Made by a program: the position numbers and the translations under genes
Shown: in pieces, positions 22,444-33,841 of the stretch
Layout of the letters: each line of letters begins with the position of its first letter
How positions within the stretch are numbered: position 1 is the first letter of the stretch
The notes under the pieces: generated by a model
What the model saw: the letters and a program-made list of their open reading frames with translations, nothing else
The model's database searches: none
What the model was told of the DNA's origin: nothing
Assembly: GCF_037975245.1 (NCBI RefSeq)
Contig: NC_092582.1
Coordinates: 23,150,577-23,214,576, forward strand
Source of the DNA: Apostichopus japonicus
Taxonomy: Eukaryota > Echinodermata > Holothuroidea > Aspidochirotida > Stichopodidae
Direction: 5' to 3'
DNA length: 64,000 nt

Positions 22444-25400
22444 CTGAAAAGAAAGAAAATTTACAATTCCTAGTTAACTGAATTCATGGAAATGGGCTTC
22501 CATTTAACTTGCTGTTGATTGTCAATGCAGATGTGAAACACTGCATATATCACCTGTAAGGTTTAGGTCATTGACACCTAAAAATATAGGGGGAGTCTGG
22601 GGGTTCCTTGTCGATATAAAAAACAGAAAAAAACATTTAGCTCTTAAATATCAAATGAAGCATGGTGAGGTATACTTAGGTTATAATTAAGGTCTTTATA
22701 ATTTAGCTGAAATAAAACAGTAACCCCAAAATTTCCCTAGGCTCATAAGGTAGGGGCCTAAATCTTTATTTAATAATGGGGGGGTTGCTGCTGCCCTGGG
22801 AGGCAATAAGGTTATCTCCTATATTGGGGTCCTCCCAAAGAAAACAAATTAACACTGCACATGCCAAATGATACCTTTTGGACTTGCATTGTGGACTATA
22901 TATAAAATCAGGTTGAAATATTAGCTATAAATGCAAGGTTTTGCTAAGAAGTATTTTGTGTGAGGTTGAACAAAAGTAAGGGAGGTGGGGGGGGGATGGG
23001 GGATAGGGCGGGAAGGATACTCCCAAAGATATGGTCAAATTCTTCCCCTTTAATATGATTTCAATACCCCATTAATAATTAATTACCCAGCAAATGTTTT
23101 TGACAGGAATTTAACTGGAGGATGGGGGCAGGGGGGGGGGCTGCAGGTGGGCTAGGGTGACATATCTTGTATGGGTCCCCAAAGTTCTTATAGGGCATCA
23201 ACTTAATTGCTCATGAACTTAACCTATCAAAGAAGATCAGATAACTCTATAAGCTATGTAGAACTGCAAGCAAACCGTTTCTTACCCCCATCTTGGCTAC
23301 ATTTATGCTTCCGACTTCCAGATGTAGATGGACTCCCTGGAGCTACAAGTGTTTTGCCTAAGAAAGAAAGAAAGTAAGAAAGAAAGAAAGTATCTGTACA
23401 ACTGACAGAAAATTGTGAAAAGCCGTTATTTTATTTCAGTATATCTTGAAACAATTCCTGGAATCTATAATTTTGTGACTAAATGTTTAAACAGGTTTCT
23501 ACAAGCCGGAAGCTACTGGAGGGTTCACTGTGAGAGGCAAGGTGAACCTAGCTGGAACATGTGAAGGTATGTGAAGGTTTGTGAAGGTATGTGAGGGAAT
23601 GTGAAGGTATGTGAGGTTAGGTCAGTATCTATGACATGGTACAAAATTTAGGCTGGTGATATTCCTCAGCTATCAAGACCACCTTTTGAGACACAATGTT
23701 TTGTGTATTAATGGATGATGTTGACTTCATTGCACAACACATACAAGTTGCTATATATGTTAAATATTGCATGGCAGATATAACTTAGCAGGGGAGAGTG
23801 TAAGAGGCACTTACCAGAAGCATTTGCGTCCTTTCCAGGGAGACACTCCTTGATCTTGGCGATAACTTTTTTGAATTCCTCTTCGTGTTTCTCGATATAC
23901 ATCCTTGCATACAACTGGTCAGTAGCTGCTAGTTGCATGGAAGAGTTGCGCCCATCCTTCTTCTTGTATGGCTGCGGGACCTCCTCCAAGTGCAAGAGAA
24001 TAATTTGTTTCTTCAATTTTTTGGCAAGAAGAAACTGAAACAAATAGAAAGAATATTGTGATTAAAAGTTATATCAATTCCATGATGAATGAAACCATTA
24101 TTTCTCCAGTGCCGGTACTTTGGGGACGAACATTTGGCTTAGCCACCTCACAACACTAAGGCTGACTACCCACCAGCATTGAGAAATAAATTAGTAAGAT
24201 TAACTGTAAAAGTGCCATATCATGGAACCTGTCTGCACCTCCAAGATAAGCAATATATATAAGCAACCACTAGTCTCTACTCTAAAATAATAAGACAAGG
24301 ACGTTACACTACATACAGTCAGTATATACAGCACAGCATACAAACAAAACAGCGATGGACATCACATGTCCAGCTTAAAGAGGTTATGAAATGAAATATT
24401 TTCATGTCTTGGAATGGTTTATCTACATTACTACAACACCATCCATGCACTATTTTCCATAAATACGGCTTCAAACGCCAGAAATTCGCTGTCAAAGTAT
24501 TCCCTAGAGACCTCTCGAGCTGCCACTCGTAAAAAAAAGCAAAGCTGCCACCGCAGTTCATCTGACGTCATCAAAGGAACCATTTCAGCTAAAGCCGACT
24601 CCCCGCTGTTTACCGATACGGCGTTATACAGTTTACAACATGTAACCAAAACATTCTTCTCATCAATTGTCTTCTCCCGAATCTTCCGATTCCGAGGAAA
24701 TAGGACTTCACCTCTCAGGACATTCGTAAGCTTTGACAAAAATTATTTTCTTGAGGAAGAGGAGGAGTAAATAGTTTTGAGGGTGATGAAGATAATATCG
24801 GTGTTTTTCCCTATCAATTGAGCCCCTTGCAGAAGAATTGTAAAACGGCGATCCCGATGGCCAAGACGCGTCGCTGCCGTGCGAAGTCCCCGAGCAGAAG
24901 GGTTGGACGACCCTGAATCGAAACTGGTCGGTTGAGCATAAACAAAACCACCGTTATTAAGACCTTCATATGATTTAAATTATCTTGAATGTCGATGATC
25001 CTGCTACATAACTTCGTAGCGTAGCTTCTAGAATTTTGTGTCTTACAGTGCAAGGAAAATGTGACATTCTGTTACAGTGCAACCCTATAGTAGTACTGGT
25101 AACATGGCCCTAGATCTAACTAATAGACGTTGTATAACAGGCTAGCCCGTGTAATTGTATCATCCAACTGTTACGTAAAATCACAACACAGAGCCAGTTT
25201 TACCACAAAAGAAAACTTGCAGATCTAGAATTGATTGTTCTAAACCAACTGGCTTTAAATTTTGTGTAAAATATTAGGTAACCAACAAAAAATCGTCAAT
25301 TGCTGTATCAAGGAGGCCTAGGCTATGGTCATAACAAGTAATTTGGCAACAGTATAGGCTTACAGGCACTCATAACGTTGTGTATGTGTAGTGTTTTGAG

Positions 25401-28400
25401 CGAGTCTTGTTCAAATTCTTCGATTTCTGTCATCTTTTGGAAAAGCTTGCAGTAGAAATCCGTCTCTACTTGTGGTGGAGCAACCTGATACCACATATCG
25501 GCTCAGCATATTTAACAGTAACGAGATAAATTTACGTAAAAACAAAACTCCAAATCTCAATTACTACGGAGCGCTGCAACAGTGTAATGTTGTGTGTTCT
25601 CAGACGTTTAAGAATGTAAACATAGCTTGGAAGTGAGCTGAGTTCCTCGACTGACGTCACGCCGCATTTACCGTAAATACAAAAATTTTTCGAAAGTTTT
25701 TATTACCCTCGAATTTTTGATCGTTTATTCCTCGATGATGCAAGCTTCGATTGACACAAATTGGGTATCATTGGAAAGTTACGAGTATACAGAATACGAT
25801 GAGAAAGAATTTTTTTTCCATTTCATAACCTCTTTAAGATAACTATTAAGGTATCACGTTTCATTACTGTCTGCATTTTGTAGCAACACGAACAAAACGT
25901 CACTTGCAAGCAACAGAAAGTTAACTTTTTCAGATGGCCTCACACGGTTTGGGGTGAGTCTTCAATGCCTTTAATGTGCATTAAAGAGTGAATTTCTAAA
26001 GGCTTCAAACAATTATTATAACAAGAAACAATTGTTAATAAATAATTCTCATTAATATGTACATGATATTTGTGTTATGTTTTATGTTATGGTGTCCTAA
26101 ATGATCAGCCTCATTAACTTACAATGGAATGTGATAAGTACTTCAAATTTTTTTTTTGTGTCATAAGATATCATTTGACATTGCTCATATATTCCCCTTC
26201 ACTTTAATGGAGAAGGGGCTATGTTTATAGACAACTGTAGGACACCGAGTAACATACATTAACATCATCACTTGTCTTTTTTATTTGCCTCAAATCCACC
26301 TTTCTTGATAATGTATTATCTTTTAACATTACTAATTGTGTTCCACATTCACCGGAGAACCAGAATCAGCACTCAAATAGATACCTTTGTGTAATTCATT
26401 TTTGAACATGCATGTCACATTTTAGTAACCCAGTATCATATTATGACATATAAATATATATATATATATACACATAGATAGATATATATACAGTATAAGC
26501 ATTACTAATAAATACATAAATGATACAACCATTTGTTTTGTTAACATCAGCTGACATCACAATGCCATGAAAAATTCTCATCCAGGTTTCAAAACTTTTA
26601 ATAACAAAGCTCTTCATTAATCCAAGACAAATTCAAATACTGAACTTACAAACTACTAGTTACACTCGAGTCCAAAAGTGTTTGAATACTTTGATCAACT
26701 GCCACTTTGTCAACCCTTGATTACGTTTCTGTGTTCTCTGTGAGTCATGCAAATATGATATTGTGACAAACCTCTTCTTCACATGGTTCTGAGTCAATGT
26801 AATCCTGGTTGATCATGCAAAGCATTATATCAGCTTTGTTGATGGCATCAACAATCTCCTGGGGCAGACTTTCTCCGGGCTTGTTCCTAGTCGTATACAT
26901 CCAGCAACTCCCATCTCCAACAAGTGACTCAATCCTTTCTACCAGCTCTGTTACCCGTTCTTTAATCTTTGAACTGAAACTGATAAACAGTTTATCCTTT
27001 ACATCTGGAGAGCGAAAGTTAATGTAATTAGGTAAGTGATGTACGACCAATATTGTACAAGCCTGAATATAAAATGGAGGACTGTCTTACTGAGTTGGGG
27101 TCACTTCGAAAACATTGCAGACACTACGCAAAAGCTATCGATATTACCCTTTAAGTACATAATCACAATGTGTCAAAGAATTGCTAAACATGTCTTAAAA
27201 AGTCTTAAACGATTAATTTTAAGAACATAATTAATTTTGATATGTTCTCGAACAGTGGCGGAGCTAGGGGTATTGGTCAGGAGGGCGAGAATGGTCTGTA
27301 GGGGCGCTTTCGACACAATCTAAGCAGAGCGCCACCACAGGTTGGCGTGGAGCGTACAGACATTTTGAGTACAGATACTGTACTCCCTAGATCGCCGGAA
27401 ATGACCCTTTCCGGGCCTTGCTAATTTGCAGATAATGTGACAAATGTCAATAGGTAGATGAGAGCGCAATCAAAAAGTCAATAATCGCAAATAAGTAAAA
27501 AGCTGAAAAGGGTGCCAGCAGTCCATTTGAGTCCGTCACGGGGGGGGGGGGGGGGGAGACAATAGCCACCCCTGACTGTATGGACGCTCCACCACTGTTC
27601 TTGAACATTACAAAACACTGCTGCTATTAAGTCAAGCTTGTATTTGATATGAACACTTAATTTTTAAGGAACAACCCTTTTTGCCTTTTTTCTTGGACTA
27701 CAAACCTATCAAGATTAAAATTCTGCTGCAAGTCAACATTTAATTGTTTGGTTACAAGTATCTGTGGTCACTCCAGAAGGCCCCATTCAAAACAAAATCA
27801 ATCAAAGCTTACCAGTACGATCACCATTTTGTGATGTGGGAGACTTTGCAGGCACAGAGGAGGCAGTGCTTGCAACTAACTGTTTCTCTGTTAGGATGAA
27901 ATGAAAAGGAAGAAGAAGGGAAAAAGAGAAGGGTAAATTGGATCCAGAATTTGTACAATTAACAACTTGGAAGCCAGGGTAACTTTCATGGTCAAGATGA
28001 TCTGAGACATGATAAACATAATTCTCCATAATTAAAGGTGGTTTACAGTATGTACATTGCATAGCCTAGATATCAATCTGTTCGAGTGTTCTCCATCATA
28101 AAATTTGACAAACAGAATCAGGAGAACATCTTTTGTGATACGTTATGAAACAAAATCTGGTATTTCTGTGGCTGGCATGTCAAAGTCCACAAATGGAAGT
28201 AAACATGGTGCAAAATTGGGTCATTTGATGCAAATTTTGACCACTTAAAGGCATTGAAGACTCGCCCCAAACCGCTTGCCACCATCTGAAAAAGTTAACT
28301 TTCCGTTGCTTGCAAGTGAAGTTTCTTCTTGTCGCTACAAAATGCAGACAGTAATGAAACATGATACAGTACCTTGTTATCTTTGATCTAGACCTGAGAT

Positions 28401-31400
28401 GTCCATTGCTGCTATGTACACTGTGTTGTGGGTATTGACGGTAGCTGCATGTATTGACTGTACAGTACACTAGTGTCTAGTGTCACACACTAGCAAGCTG
28501 TGTGTGTATTTTCTAGGATCAATGGTGGTGTCCAACACTTCTGTGTACACCTCATTCGAAACTAGGTCAGATTACCAGCATGAGACGTTTCTTTTTGTGC
28601 GCGAATCTTCACACCCTTTAATTAGGCCTCCCAGGAGCAGCATCAAAAATTGTTTACTACTGAGTAGAGAGGTTTGTTTAGAAGTGACCAAAACTTCAGT
28701 CACTCGTAACAAAAATATCTGCACGGTCATGATACAGAAAACTGATGGTGCCATGAGCTATCCAGTAATGGGTAGCGTTTAGCTATTGAGAACTTCTATC
28801 TAGACTTAGAGACCCCGATACTTTTGTGATTATGGAGCATGCTATATGACACATGGCTCATATTGAGTTGTGACAGTATGTGACACTGCATGGTAGTAAA
28901 TATCTTCAGATTGAAACACAACCTACTGTAAGTACTGTACAGTTTCATCTAATGACATTTAAACATGATCATCATTATGTCTTGACAAACTTCATAACGC
29001 AACTGAATCAACATAGAATTCAACTTTCTGTGTATCTTTCGATGTCACCCAAGGCTACATATTGCTTTGCATTCATGATATATCTTTGGTTTGCTTTGGT
29101 ACTGAAGTTTACTAAATGATGACAATATAGAATTGATATACTGTATATTCAATGACCGACCACTTCAATATGTTTTGAATAAATAATTATTAATTGGGCT
29201 TGTTGAGACATACAGCATAGTCCACAGGCACTCAACATTTGCAATAACTTAACAGACCTGCCAACTTGTCTTTTACAAAAACCAAGGGAGAATTCCAATT
29301 TTCATCCCCAATATATTAGGGGGCAAGGGGACAAAAATACTTGTAGGACAAAATCCAAATAAACCACAATAGTGACATGAAAAGTACAGTACGTACTGTA
29401 TGTATCACCGGATAGTTAATATTGCAACAAATATTCAGTGTGTTTTGTTCTGTAATTACATTTGATTATCGGGCAGGATATCGTTTGATATGTTCATCAG
29501 CTTAATGTGCAATATTATTTACTTTAATCAAAAACTTAATTTGCTATCTCTTCCTATGTCAGTGCATGATTGTATGCAGAGTGTATAGGCCCGGTTACCA
29601 TATATGTTCACAATAAGTCATATGGAAATGTGGAGTTTTTTGCAATGAAAATATATTGTTCGGCCAGAAAACTAAATTGCATTGGTTTTCTAATGGGTTT
29701 CGTGAGGTTCACAAAATCTCTTTTTTTAGGACACGCAAACTAAAATCCATGTGTCACTTTATGCAACTGTTACAGAAGCTTCATGATATAGGTGTAATTG
29801 TTTTCAACACACGAACATGAATGGTGACTGCATAATGCATATAGTAACCCCACAAGCCTGGGTATGAAAAGCTGTAGCATAGTTGGAACAAGCACTAACA
29901 TTAAAGGCATTGAAGACTCGCCCCAAACCCCGTGCAGCCATCTGAAAAAGTTAACTTTCCGTTGCTTGCCAGTGACGTTTTGTTCGTGTCGCTACAAAAT
30001 GCAGACAGTACAGTAATGAAATGTGATACCTTGTTATCTTTAGCTGGACCTGAGATTTCCTTCGCTGCATTGTTTGTACACTGTGCTGTGGGTACTGGCT
30101 GCAGCTGTATGTACTGACTGTGCACTAGTGTCTAAATTAATTACCGATGGTAGCAAGCTGTGTGTGTATTTTCTGGGATCGATGGTGGTGTCTAACACTT
30201 TTGTTACACCTCATTCAAAACTAGGTCAGATTACCGGCATTAGACGTTTCTTTGTGCGCGAGTCTTCACACCCTTTAATTTATCTTGCTATTTCATGATA
30301 TGGGGAGTGGACACCACCCACCCCCTGCCCCTCTGCCTGGAAGGCAATGTCCCACTATTCACACAAAGAATTTGGTAACCCTACGGGGTGTAACTGTAAG
30401 TGTAACTGTGTTGTACCATTGTGCAGTGAGAAACATTGTTATGCTGAGTTTATGCCATCTCTCTACCAAAGTGGTCAATCTATTGCCACACACGCAGTTA
30501 TTGTTGGGTGTTACTAAAACGAATGACAATTGCATTTACACATAACGAATGACAATATGTTGTAGTGTTGTACACACTAAAAAAATGCGTTGACTAAAAC
30601 GAATGACAGCGTATGACAGCACAGACATTTGCTTCAACCGGATACCACAGTTCAGACTTCGTGGGTATATTAAAGCCACGCAAACCGAGTGGACGCGAAG
30701 TGCGTGGCTTACAGATCTAGTAAAGTACGGACAAGATACAAACGCACCTTATAGTAAGCGAAATTGTAAGTCAGATTTTAAAAGGTAAATTTAACGTCAT
30801 TTTTCCAATATTAATTGTTAGAAACTAACAATACTATAATCGTGAAACGGCTAAAAATTTCAGGAAGAGTTCTTATATTGGACATTTCTATGAAAAAAAA
30901 AATGATTAACTCCACTCCGTTAATAATTCTATCTCTTCTCACCACCGTCCTTCGTTGTCATTCGTTGTCATTTGCTGTCATTCGCGAATGATAATTAACC
31001 CTGTACAAAGTCAATTGTCATTCGCAGTCATTCGTTTTGGTTTGTCCTTTATTGTTTGTATCATGTAGAGATCTAATTTGTTAAGTGTGTGTTTTGTTGT
31101 TACTTCATCGTACTGCCCGTAGACCTACACGGTTTTTGTATCCCCGTTGGAAGTTGGATGTGAATAGGCCTAGGCCCTAGGCCTATATAGAATTTGGGTA
31201 ACCTGTACTGTACACCAAAATTCGGCTAGCCTAGCTTATCTGTGGCTGATTATTATAGACATTACCATGCTCCAGTCTTTCGATTTCCTTGTTGATCAGG
31301 TTCGTATTCCGACTTCTATAGCGTTTCAGAATGCCTGCAGCTTTTATTAAATGTATGTATTCTAGGGTTTTAATAAGGCCATCCACGTTCGTTTCACTTA

Positions 31401-31593
31401 GTTCCCAACCCTTTATTTTGCGGAGAAAGCAATCTGCGGGATCATCATCTTTTCGGATTTTGTCAGCCTCCTTATTACTAATTTTTGGGTAAAGGTTGGT
31501 AAGTTTCCTGATATCACTTGAAGTGAGTTCCTCGGACAAATCTTGGAGTGTTTTGGCAAAGTCCTCTTCTAATCTGGCTCTGTCGTCCTCCAT
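22409..31593 (-). CDS. gene B: DED-linker-TIR protein (6 coding exons)
   Basis: Minus-strand model: 31593-31266, 27887-27813, 27004-26772, 24034-23815, 23357-23286 and 22443-22409 (stop), 963 nt, 320 aa, all GT-AG with matching phases. The DED-like domain (LSEELTSSDIRKLTNLY...FLRKI...LIKTLEYI...AAGILKRY) covers residues 1-109. One 25-aa linker module follows, then TIR (FISFSSKI, CWMYTTRN, ADIMLCMINQDYIDSEPCEEE, IILLHLEEV) and the same short tail as gene A. It is a tandem paralogue of gene A, probably closer to the ancestral layout because it has only one linker exon. Amino-acid differences are scattered, with no frameshift or stop in any exon, so both copies appear under constraint. Function is inferred as for gene A. 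Confidence 0.82.
23286..23357 (-). CDS. gene B exon 5: basic/Ser-rich tail
   Basis: 72-nt symmetric phase-1 exon, GKTLVAPGSPSTSGSRKHKC then SQDG. Confidence 0.75.
23815..24034 (-). CDS. gene B exon 4: TIR domain, second half
   Basis: 220 nt, phase 0 in and phase 1 out. Encodes FLLAKKLKKQIILLHLEEV, then LYARMYIEKH and VIAKIKECL. Same length as the gene A exon. Confidence 0.85.
24305..24374 (-). mobile_element. TTAA MITE copy 6, left fragment
   Basis: Minus-strand MITE sequence (CAGCGATGGACAT...GTCCAGC) running up to the TTAA at 24375, where a 1455-bp element interrupts it; it continues at 25838. The outer left terminus is missing. Confidence 0.75.
24379..25833. mobile_element. TTAA element, 1455 bp, nested in a MITE
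   Basis: Flanked by TTAA (24375-24378 and 25834-25837), with perfect 15-bp ends AGAGGTTATGAAATG and CATTTCATAACCTCT. The flanking MITE halves join cleanly at this TTAA. Two overlapping open frames of about 100-118 residues (24414-24770 plus, 24431-24739 minus) match no family I recognise. The TTAA target suggests mobilisation by a piggyBac-type transposase. Confidence 0.88.
25838..25970 (-). mobile_element. TTAA MITE copy 6, right fragment
   Basis: Continuation of the interrupted minus-strand MITE, ending in GAGTCTTCAATGCCT and followed by TTAA (25971-25974). Confidence 0.85.
26455..26495. repeat. TA-rich microsatellite
   Basis: Degenerate TA/GATA tract in the gene B TIR intron. Confidence 0.85.
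26772..27004 (-). CDS. gene B exon 3: TIR domain, first half
   Basis: 233 nt, acceptor TCGCTCTCCAG, donor GTTTGT. Encodes KLFISFSSKI, CWMYTTRN, ADIMLCMINQDYIDSEPCEE and E as the last codon, the candidate catalytic Glu. Three codons longer than the gene A exon at its start. Confidence 0.85.
27253..27597. mobile_element. hAT-like MITE, 345 bp
   Basis: Ends CAGTGGCGGAGC and CTCCACCACTG, with 8-bp duplication TTCTCGAA/TTCTTGAA (one mismatch). Inserted within the gene B copy of the linker-exon repeat unit. Confidence 0.88.
27813..27887 (-). CDS. gene B linker exon (single copy)
   Basis: 75-nt symmetric phase-1 exon, EKQLVASTASSVPAKSPTSQ then NGDRT. Acceptor CTAACAG and donor GTAAGC. A hAT-like element sits about 215 bp downstream in the same repeat unit. 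Confidence 0.82.
28249..28617 (+). mobile_element. TTAA-flanked MITE, copy 3
   Basis: Full element with TTAA at 28245-28248 and 28618-28621. Both flanks match those of copy 1, so copies 1 and 3 descend from one insertion. Confidence 0.9.
29905..30274 (+). mobile_element. TTAA-flanked MITE, copy 4
   Basis: Full element with TTAA at 29901-29904 and 30275-30278, in gene B intron 1; there is no counterpart in unit 1. Confidence 0.9.
30513..31045. mobile_element. foldback-type element with CGAATGACA repeats
   Basis: The left end carries ACTAAAACGAATGACAATTG and further CGAATGACA copies. The right end carries the inverse series (TGTCATTCG, CAGTCATTCGTTTTGG). The layout is inverted subterminal repeats around a unique core. 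Absent from unit 1; exact ends and target duplication were not resolved. Confidence 0.65.
31266..31593 (-). CDS. gene B exon 1: DED-like domain
   Basis: 328 nt ending at a GTAATG donor, starting MEDDRARLEEDFAKTLQDLS. Same length, phase and donor as gene A exon 1. Confidence 0.85.
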
Positions 31594-32005
31594 AACTTCT
31601 GAAGTTTTATAAATGATTGGTAAATAACTTAAATTTATTAGGCTTCCTTATTCAGTCAGCGCTCTTGAAATGAATGATAGCCCCAACGGCGCTAAACCCC
31701 GCTTTTTTTTTTTACTCGTAATGTGTAGTCATTGCGCAACATGGGATTTCCCCTTTTCGTTCGCGGGCAACGCGATTGACGGAGGCCATTTGCGAAAGAA
31801 TATGGACGGAAAATAATAGGTCGATTAGTCGAATATGAGACACACGAACTTGTACTTGATTACATCAATCCGTGTTATTGGAAAACCTGCCTATTTTCCA
31901 TATTTCTCGTTTATTTGATATTTGTATTTATTTTATCCCATATTCAATTACTGGTCGATGACCATGCAGGGACTTTGATGATAATCAAGATACCAGAACA
32001 ATATG

Positions 32006-33180
32006 ACCCGACAAGTAACAACGAGGTACTACATCAATGTCAGAACACCTGGAATATTGTCAAATGAAAGAAAAAGAACTGGTTCTTCACTTTGGTAATT
32101 CAGACGGAAATCAGTCTATACTTTCATGTTACAATCGATGCATACTGTAATAATGTCGTAATTAACGCTACTGAAAGACCAACCTTATGTTTACAGCTTT
32201 AAATTTAAATGAAGGCAACATTGCATGCTGTTGACATTTTAAATATATCAGTGTAAGTAGTGGGTCGTATTTTAGTATTTTGGTTATCGTAGAATACAAG
32301 TTCAGAGAAAAGCTAACTTATCAATGTGGCTGGAAAACAACTGCATGATCCACCACTTAAATTGTCATATAGATCATCAACTGACAAATCGCCCTTCATT
32401 TGAAAAATACAAACTCTAAAATAAACACTACGGTATCCTTGAAGTTACGTCAATTCAGAGATTCCTGCATCACAAGAATGTGATATTTAATTGCAAAGAG
32501 CATGTACGCGCACGAGAGAATAAAAATTTCCCAAACTTGATACAAATATGCAAAGAGAAATCATGCCTGCCACTAGCAAATTTCATTTCCATGTGTTGTG
32601 ATGACAATGTCACAACGTATCCTAACGTTATGAATTACCCACACAAAATAATATGAAAGGCTGAACACTTGTTTACACGGTGAAGATAACAAAGCAGTCA
32701 TCGAATTTCCAGCAAAAAAAAAAAGGCCTCACTTCAATTCCCATGGTGTATACAAAAGGGTACGGAGATGCTAACATATTTGCATACAGTTTGTTGCGGA
32801 TAACACTCAGACAATCAACTCATTGGAAAATACGTACTACTTATTTGGGAAAAAAGTTCTGTAACACGTTAGTTACATGAGCGTAGAACCAATGGGGGCC
32901 GGGTTGGGCGGGGTGACATAAACCCCAATTTTTGAGCTGTCGGGGGGACGTTACACAAAACATCCCCACTACCCCCTCCCCCCAAATCCCACTTTTTATG
33001 TCTCTAATGAAAACACTAACCATCATAAAAATCACCCTACGTGCAAGAAGAAAATGTAAGTCGGAATATTCGACTCGATGGATCCGACTGGCTTCCGACA
33101 ACATGATGACAGACATTTTGTACTAAGTGGTAACTTTCGTAAGTTTGTAACCTACATCTACCCACGTATGCAGTTGTCTA
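32006..33180. other. intergenic between gene B and DARS2
   Basis: No coding exon recognised. A C/G-rich tract at about 32890-32990 looks like part of a hAT-like insertion. The DARS2 gene on the plus strand and gene B on the minus strand diverge from this interval. Confidence 0.45.
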
Positions 33181-33621
33181 TGGTGCGCCTAGTGTGCCAT
33201 GAGTCCTGAAATCGACATATTTATAATACAATTGACATGTTAGTTTTTTTCGTACTTTTCTAGTGCTCTGAGTGAAGGAAATCGGCATACGTCGATTATC
33301 GTGCTGTCATAGGACGATTATTGTGCATGTCGTCTTCTTGTGCTCTGATTGGAAGAAATCGACATATGTGAATGAGAGCGACATATTTCGAATGAAATCG
33401 ATGGCGATTCTTCCAATCAGAGCGAACTATAGGAAACAACATAAATGACACTGGTCGTCCAATGAAAACACGATAAACCCACATTTGTTTAATTTAATTC
33501 AACATATGTCGATATTTTCTGTATATGTCAATTTCATCCAATCAGAGCACGAGAAACCGACATATGTCAATTTAATTTGACATATGTCGATCTCAGAACT
33601 TACGGCACACTAGGCGCACCA
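33181..33621. mobile_element. 441-bp inverted-repeat element upstream of DARS2
   Basis: Perfect 18-bp terminal inverted repeats TGGTGCGCCTAGTGTGCC and GGCACACTAGGCGCACCA. Inside, the motif GACATATGTCGAT and its variants recur in both orientations. The right end lies about 100 bp upstream of the DARS2 start codon. No target duplication is evident. Confidence 0.8.
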
Positions 33622-33630
33622 TCGACGTCA

Positions 33631-33664
33631 GTGTAACAGATCCATCGGGTGGTGTCTGTTACAC
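33631..33664. promoter_or_regulatory. 10-bp-arm inverted repeat before DARS2
   Basis: GTGTAACAGA, a 14-nt spacer and TCTGTTACAC form a perfect inverted repeat ending 59 bp upstream of the DARS2 ATG. It may be a protein-binding site or transposon debris; no function can be assigned. Confidence 0.4.
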
Positions 33665-33723
33665 ACTTCCGTACTGCCTAATGCTCTAGCGCGTAAGCGA
33701 TGAGCTAGAGTCTTAGAGATGTG

Positions 33724-33841
33724 ATGAGATTAATCAAAAGTATCAAGATGCTGCGGAACTATGGATTCAGAGGCGTTTGCTCTCTTTGTAGAATGTACTA
33801 TTTGGTACCAATTAGGAGCATGTCAACGACTGAACGAAGAG
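33724..33841 (+). CDS. DARS2: DARS2 exon 1 (mitochondrial presequence)
   Basis: 118 nt, ends phase 1 at GTAAAG. Encodes 39 residues with nine Lys/Arg and one acidic residue, consistent with a matrix-targeting signal. Assigned by phase fit, composition and the in-frame stop upstream, not by homology. Confidence 0.8.

Larger units (their letters stand above)
16494..32005. repeat. segmental tandem duplication, unit 2
   Basis: Second copy of the 3905-16493 block in the same orientation, longer because of later insertions (16528-19074, 19529-20454, 24379-25833, 27253-27597, 29905-30274, about 30513-31045). It carries gene B. The right breakpoint lies after CAGAACAATATG at 32005. Confidence 0.93.

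Noticed and set aside
24414..24770. Frames of about 100-118 residues on both strands as host exons
   Set aside because: They overlap each other and lie wholly within a TTAA-flanked mobile element.
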